Shown here piece after piece: positions 59,803-64,000 of a DNA stretch of 64,000 nucleotides. The notes beneath the pieces were generated by a model. The model was not told where the DNA came from, did not search any database, and saw only the letters and a program-made list of their open reading frames with translations. Source of the DNA: Mycobacterium kyogaense. Its GTDB lineage: Bacteria > Actinomycetota > Actinomycetes > Mycobacteriales > Mycobacteriaceae. The stretch is from contig NZ_QJUA01000026.1 in assembly GCF_003254575.1 (NCBI RefSeq), forward strand, positions 18,072-82,071, given 5' to 3'. A program made the translations under genes and the position numbers. Numbering within the stretch: position 1 is the stretch's first letter; the number at the start of each line of letters is the position of its first letter.

Positions 59803-59960
59803 CGAGTAGTCCGGCGCCGAACTGATCCGCTACATCAGCGTAGGCGCACTGGTGAGCCTGTCGGGTCCGCATCGGACAGGGACTGCGGCGCTATTGCCGT
59901 ACCCCGATCGCGTGGTCGTCCCCTCGGTGGTGACGCACACAGAGTCGGCGTAGCAGTCTT

Positions 59961-60656
59961 TCATTGGATTTTGTCGTGCTTCGCAAGGTTATGGCGGGCA
60001 CACATCAGTTGAATGTTGTCGGCCACGAGTGATGATCCGCCGCGCGAGTACGGGATGATGTGGTCGAAGTGAAGGTTGTCGGTACTTCCGCAGTTGACAC
60101 ATCTGCCTTGGTCACGCTTCCACACGGTGAGCTTCACTTCCGTTGGGATGAGCCTGTTTTGCTCTAGACGCGGCTCGCGCGAATCGACGTTTGGCGTGGC
60201 ATCGGGGTCTACCTCGAGCCGGAACTTGAACACCAATCGCCCGTTTGACTCTTCTCGCCAGCCATCGACGAGCTTGAATATGCCGTTAAACGTCCAGATG
60301 CCGGTACGCATTTTTTCGTAAACCCGCACCCGTTCCGTCGGAATCCCAAGTGCCCGGTGTTGTGAGGCAGCTTCAAGGAACAGCCCGTTCTGGGTTAAAG
60401 AGCCCCCCGGTCCCCGCTCAGGCTGGTCCAAAGTCTTCGGGTCAGGCCCGCCCCTTGTCTGTGGGGTGTCGTGGCCCTCATAAATGAGGACGCGACCATC
60501 TTTTTCGATGCGGTCGTCGTAGGGTGCGCCGGGCCGGCGGCTCATCAAGATTATTGTGGGCCGTCCGTTAGTACCGAAGTTCATGCCGCGCTGTAGGTTG
60601 GTACCTTCCTCGCGGCACATCTCCAGGTAAGAAATGACTTCACCTGGCACAATCAC
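59961..60656 (-). CDS. HNH endonuclease with SRA/YDG-like N-terminal domain
   Basis: This protein of about 231 aa has an N-terminal segment VIVPGEVISYLEMCREEGTN, RGMNFGTNGRPTIILMSRRP, GAPYDDRIEKDGRVLIYEGHD. It looks like an SRA/YDG base-flipping domain that reads modified cytosine (residues about 1-150). The C-terminal HNH is CVNCGSTDNLHFDHIIPYSRGG and LMCARHNLAKHDK. Such fusions are type IV modification-dependent restriction enzymes. GTG 60656 is the likeliest start; the frame is open to 60791. It converges with the other HNH gene over 158 nt that contain nothing recognised. Confidence 0.75.
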   Translation of the reverse strand: MIVPGEVISYLEMCREEGTNLQRGMNFGTNGRPTIILMSRRPGAPYDDRIEKDGRVLIYEGHDTPQTRGGPDPKTLDQPERGPGGSLTQNGLFLEAASQHRALGIPTERVRVYEKMRTGIWTFNGIFKLVDGWREESNGRLVFKFRLEVDPDATPNVDSREPRLEQNRLIPTEVKLTVWKRDQGRCVNCGSTDNLHFDHIIPYSRGGSSLVADNIQLMCARHNLAKHDKIQ

Positions 60657-61021
60657 AGGCTGGATGTTAGGCGATGCGCCTCGGCGAGGTTGTAAACACG
60701 CGACGCCTGAAGCGCATCCGCGGACCCGACAACGGTCATAGGCCGACGATCCCGGGGAGGTCCAGGCCGCAGCCGCCCACGGAAATCGCAATTCCGCGTT
60801 GGCAGGGCACTATCGCGAGAAGCTTCGTCATCGGGACGACCGTGCGCTTGGAATATGACTCCAACTCGTCATGAAATGGCCGTTTTTGCATGCACTACAG
60901 TCCGCGTCCCTTGCCTATCGCCGATTCAGCGCGCATCCCAGTTGAGGTAATTGGTTTTGCGCGTCGCCGCCCGGGTCCTAATCTCCCTGCCTAGCTCACA
61001 TCCGCGCCATACGATCACCCC
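60657..61021. other. Intergenic region
   Basis: No supported gene is present; a 66-codon plus-strand frame at 60674-60874 has unremarkable composition and overlaps the HNH 5' region. Near the right end TACGAT (61009-61014) about eight bases before GTG 61022 could be the -10 of a leaderless transcript for the MFS gene. Otherwise nothing is seen. Confidence 0.5.
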
Positions 61022-62539
61022 GTGCAACCCGAAACAGCCACCGAGCAGCGCCACGTCTCCGGCACCGCCGCCGTGATGACCGTGCTCGCGATGGGCCTCG
61101 GCTACGCCGTCTCCATCGGCGACCCGACCACCCTGTCGGCCAACCTGCAGGTCGTCTCCGCCGGGCTCGGCATCACCGGCAGCACCGCCACCTTCATCGC
61201 CAGCCTCGCCACCCTGACCATGGCCGCCACGGTGCTCTCCGCCGGCGCCCTAGGCGACCTCTACGGCATGCGCCGCCTCTACATGGTCGGCCTCGCCGGC
61301 GCCGCCGCCTTCAGCCTGCTGGCCGCCGCCGCCCCCGTCGCCGCCGTCCTCATCATCGCCCGCGCCGGCGTCGGCATCGCACTCGCCTTCCTCATCGGCC
61401 TCTCCCTCGCCCTGACCAACGCCGTCTTCTCCCCCGAACGCCGCGCCGCCGCCATCGCCGCCTACTTCGGCGTCGGCTACGCCGTCTCCACCCCCATGCC
61501 CGCACTCGGCGGCACCCTCGCCCACGCCATCGGTTGGCGCGCAACCTTTTTCCTCGTCCCCGTCATCGCGACTATCGGCCTCGTCATCACGTGGCGCTTC
61601 GTCCCCGAGACGCTGCGCAGCAGCCGCCGCCTCGACATCCCCGGCATGGCGCTGTTCGCCGTCGCGCTGCTTTCGTTCATCTACGGCATGTCCCGCATCG
61701 AGACCGGCATCGACGCCGTCGGCCTCACCTGCATCGCCGCCGGCCTGGCCGCCGGCGTCGCCTTCGTCGTCCGCGAGCGCAGCACCGACCACCCCGCGCT
61801 CGACATGCGCGTCTTCCGGTCCAGCCGCTTCAACGCCGCCGTCGCCGCCGGCGTCGTGTTCAACATCGTGCTCGGCGGCTCGATGATCCTGCTGGCTTTC
61901 TACCTCGTCACCATCCGCAAGGAATCCCACGAGCTGTTCGGCTACCTGCTCATGCCCGCCACCGCCATGGCCGCGCTCGCCGCCCTCTCTGCCGGACCCG
62001 TCGCGAACAAGTTTGGCGCCCGCACCGTGATGGTCACCGGCCTGGTGCTCATGCTCGGCGGCCTGGTGGTACTGCACAGCTACACCCTCGACACGACCCG
62101 CGTGACCGTGTTCATCACGGCCGCGTTGATGGTCATTGGCGGTGCCTTGGTCACCACCCCGCAGGCCATGATCATGATGAGCAGCGCCCCCGCCGACCTC
62201 GGCGGCGCCGTGTCCGCCGTCAAAAGCGCGGTCAACGAAGGCGGATACTCCCTTGGCCCAGCGCTATTCGCCCTCGTCGGCATCAATCTGTTCCTCACCG
62301 ATAGCGCCCATGACCTGTCGAGAGACGGCGTCACCCGCGCCGAGACGCGTGAAGCGCTGATCACCTCACACGGCGGCCACAGCGGCGCGACGCTGGTCAA
62401 TCCCGACCAGGCCCGCCTCATCGTCGACCAGGCACCGAACAACGCGATCGACGCCATCCACACGCTCAGCCTGATCATGGCGGCCGGGCCGATCATCGCG
62501 ATCATCCTGGCGCTCTCGCTGATCAAGCCCAGCCGCTGA
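61022..62539 (+). CDS. MFS transporter, DHA2/14-TMS-like
   Basis: This 505-aa protein has 13-14 hydrophobic segments, with the MFS loop GALGDLYGMRRLYMVGLAGA (motif A, residues about 76-95) and a further APGPVANKFGARTVMVTGL counterpart in the second half. ALGGTLAHAIGWRATFFLVP corresponds to motif C-type regions of drug exporters. A large non-membrane loop (about 425-470) precedes the last helix. GTG 61022 may be leaderless. It is probably a proton-driven exporter; the substrate is unknown. Confidence 0.88.
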   Translation: MQPETATEQRHVSGTAAVMTVLAMGLGYAVSIGDPTTLSANLQVVSAGLGITGSTATFIASLATLTMAATVLSAGALGDLYGMRRLYMVGLAGAAAFSLLAAAAPVAAVLIIARAGVGIALAFLIGLSLALTNAVFSPERRAAAIAAYFGVGYAVSTPMPALGGTLAHAIGWRATFFLVPVIATIGLVITWRFVPETLRSSRRLDIPGMALFAVALLSFIYGMSRIETGIDAVGLTCIAAGLAAGVAFVVRERSTDHPALDMRVFRSSRFNAAVAAGVVFNIVLGGSMILLAFYLVTIRKESHELFGYLLMPATAMAALAALSAGPVANKFGARTVMVTGLVLMLGGLVVLHSYTLDTTRVTVFITAALMVIGGALVTTPQAMIMMSSAPADLGGAVSAVKSAVNEGGYSLGPALFALVGINLFLTDSAHDLSRDGVTRAETREALITSHGGHSGATLVNPDQARLIVDQAPNNAIDAIHTLSLIMAAGPIIAIILALSLIKPSR

Positions 62540-62542
62540 GGA

Positions 62543-62986
62543 TCATTGCCGGTCTCTCGGTATCAACGGGCACTCCTTGCGAAGCCCAGCGGCAGCGGCT
62601 GCCGCGGACATCGATCCGTTCTGGTATCGAATGTCCACTGATTCCGCTGCATCCGTGGAACGTTGCGCATCTGCAATCTGTCCGAGGGCGTCGGCCATCT
62701 CCAGCGCATGTGCGCGGATACCTGGCGACGCAATCTGCGAGGCCTTCTCCCGCATGTCTCGAGCAGCAGCGTCCTCGAACTCCACAGCCTTCGTCGCCTC
62801 GTCACCGTCCGGCGCTTCCACCATCGCGTTCAGGGAGGCACTGAGTGACGTCCACGTCTCGACCACATCGGCCGCTAGCCGACAATCGCCGTCAGACCGA
62901 CTCTGCTGCCGGACGATCAACACAGAAGCAACGACGCCGAGAGCGACCAGGACGCAGACTACAAGCCACCGTCTGCGTGTAGTCAT
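62543..62986 (-). CDS. Small membrane-anchored protein of unknown function
   Basis: This 147-aa protein begins MTTRRRWLVVCVLVALGVVASVLIV, a single N-terminal membrane anchor. A soluble helical region with EDAAARDMREKASQIASPGIRAHALEMADALGQIADAQ and a C-terminal KECPLIPRD containing one Cys follow; another Cys lies at DCRLAADVV, so a disulfide outside the membrane is likely. It resembles other mycobacterial 'hypothetical' envelope proteins. ATG 62986 is chosen over the longer frame from 63082. It converges with the MFS gene. Confidence 0.7.
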   Translation of the reverse strand: MTTRRRWLVVCVLVALGVVASVLIVRQQSRSDGDCRLAADVVETWTSLSASLNAMVEAPDGDEATKAVEFEDAAARDMREKASQIASPGIRAHALEMADALGQIADAQRSTDAAESVDIRYQNGSMSAAAAAAGLRKECPLIPRDRQ

Positions 62987-63124
62987 CAACGAGATCGGGC
63001 TATCACGGGAAACCCTGGACTGGGATGCCGAATGTTCCCGGCCATCAGTTCCACCTCCCCGGAACGCTGCACGACAGAGCAATCCTAAAGGCTTACCGAG
63101 GCGGACCCGAGCGGCATAAAGTGG

Positions 63125-64000
63125 TCAGGTGGGCCCCTCGCCCGCCAGGGTCGGCTCGATCGTCGGCTCCGGGTACCCGGCCGAGCGCACTGCCTCCCGC
63201 ACCGCGGCATCCACCGCGTGCACAGAACCAACAGGCACCAATGCGATCACGCAGCCGCCGAAGCCGCCGCCCGTCATCCGCGCCCCCAGCGCACCCGCCG
63301 ACACCGCGCTCGAAGCGATCAGGTCGAGATGCGGCGTGGTGATCTCGAAGTCATCCCGCATCGACTCGTGCGACTCCGTGAACAACGAGCCGACGCGGCG
63401 GAAGTCGAACGCCGACAACGCCTCTACCGTGTCCAGCACCCGCTGATTCTCCGTGACGATGTGCCGGGCCCGACGCTGATCCTCGCCAGACAGCGACGAT
63501 ACCGACGAGGCCTCCCGCAGCGAGGGGACACCCAGCGTCGCCGCGGCCCGCTCACACGACCCCCGCCGCGCGGCATACTCACCGCCGGCGTGCTGATGCC
63601 TCGCCTGCGAGTCGATCAGCAGCAGCGTCACGCCGTGCGCGTCGGGGTCGAACGGGACCGGGGTGACGGTGAGGTCGCGGAAGTCGATCAGCTGCGCGCT
63701 CCGCGGCTGCGCGTAGAGGATCGCCAACTGGTCGAGCAATCCCGTTGGTGCACCGACATAGTCGTTCTCTGCGCGCTGCGCGATGCGCGCCTGCTCCACA
63801 GGAGAAACAGAAAGACCCGCGGCCGAAAGAAATGCCCCTAGAACTGCGCATTCCAGCGCCGCCGACGACGACAGACCCGAACCGATCTGCACACCACTGC
63901 TGATTGCCAGCGTCCCACCCGGCACCGGATAGCCCGCCTCCCGCAGCGACCACACCACCCCCGCCACGTACGCCGCCCATCCGTCAACGTCGCCGGGCAC
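63125..64000 (-). CDS. galK: Galactokinase (N-terminus beyond window)
   Basis: This 291-residue portion of a GHMP-family kinase has the ATP-binding IGSGLSSSAALECAVLGAF (motif 2), the GLLDQLAILYA region, SQARHQHAGGEYAARRGSCE, which is typical of GalK, and the C-terminal GARMTGGGFGGCVIALVP (motif 3). The GalK signature GRxNLIGEH lies upstream, outside the window. It phosphorylates galactose to galactose-1-phosphate in the Leloir pathway. The frame is open to the right edge, so the start is not visible. Neighbouring gal genes would lie beyond the edge. Confidence 0.9.
   Translation of the reverse strand: MPGDVDGWAAYVAGVVWSLREAGYPVPGGTLAISSGVQIGSGLSSSAALECAVLGAFLSAAGLSVSPVEQARIAQRAENDYVGAPTGLLDQLAILYAQPRSAQLIDFRDLTVTPVPFDPDAHGVTLLLIDSQARHQHAGGEYAARRGSCERAAATLGVPSLREASSVSSLSGEDQRRARHIVTENQRVLDTVEALSAFDFRRVGSLFTESHESMRDDFEITTPHLDLIASSAVSAGALGARMTGGGFGGCVIALVPVGSVHAVDAAVREAVRSAGYPEPTIEPTLAGEGPT

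Noticed and set aside
60674..60874. 66-codon plus-strand frame near the HNH 5' end
   Set aside because: Basic, low-information sequence with no ribosome site; probably chance.
1..64000. CRISPR array or rRNA genes
   Set aside because: No regularly spaced direct repeats and no rRNA-like conserved stretches were seen.

Overview
The window looks like chromosome of a fast-growing Mycolicibacterium/Mycobacterium-type actinobacterium. The reasons are high GC with GTG/TTG starts and 1-8 nt coupled overlaps, two EsxF/EsxE-type WXG100 pairs in front of large secreted toxins (one with a CpnT-like N-terminus), two PE-PPE-domain secreted hydrolases, and many TetR and short-chain-dehydrogenase genes. Species cannot be fixed from the sequence alone.

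Layout. 0-6 kb (minus): a respiratory formate dehydrogenase whose catalytic subunit reads an in-frame TGA as selenocysteine, with its 4Fe-4S subunit, an NrfD-type membrane subunit and a thioredoxin-reductase-like flavoprotein. 6-11.2 kb: a TerC-family membrane protein and a complete selenocysteine kit (selB, selA, tRNA-Sec, selD) beside the selenoprotein that needs it. 11.2-18.8 kb: ordinary accessory genes (TetR regulators, NmrA/SDR oxidoreductases, SnoaL-like proteins, nitronate monooxygenase, alpha/beta hydrolase, DUF1345). 19-24.5 kb: an MksF-MksE-MksB (condensin/Wadjet-like) operon in which the ATPase gene is broken by a one-base frameshift just after Walker A and no nuclease gene (MksG/JetD) follows.

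24.5-37.7 kb: a catabolic/uptake cluster of unknown substrate. It holds an amino-acid-type ABC importer with permease and ATPase fused, a flavin monooxygenase coupled to a metallo-beta-lactamase-fold hydrolase, a GntR regulator, an M20 peptidase homologue with altered metal ligands, a gamma-glutamyltransferase homologue, a GlcG/HbpS protein, two SDRs, a diaminopropionate-ammonia-lyase-like enzyme and an NCS1 permease. An identical 13-nt element occurs in both divergent promoter regions and suggests one regulon. 38-42.8 kb: two coupled TetR genes with an MFS exporter, an MscS channel and a membrane protein of unknown role. 43-45.3 kb: two convergent PE-PPE-domain secreted proteins.

45.4-58.7 kb is the most unusual part: an interbacterial/cytotoxic toxin island. 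Operon 1 is EsxF-like, EsxE-like, then a CpnT-like protein whose C-terminal effector is an ADP-ribosyltransferase (ART) rather than TNT. The secretion half and the ART half are separated by an 11-C homopolymer that is one base out of frame. It is followed by a run of small immunity-like genes containing several paralogue sets, a stand-alone ART-like protein and frameshifted remnants. Operon 2 is a second WXG100 pair with a 421-aa toxin bearing a different C-terminal domain and its own immunity-like genes. A 19-nt near-identical element lies upstream of both operons. 58.7-60.7 kb holds two HNH nucleases, one with an apparent modified-base-reading (SRA-like) N-terminus. The window closes with an MFS transporter, a small membrane-anchored protein and a galactokinase cut by the right edge.
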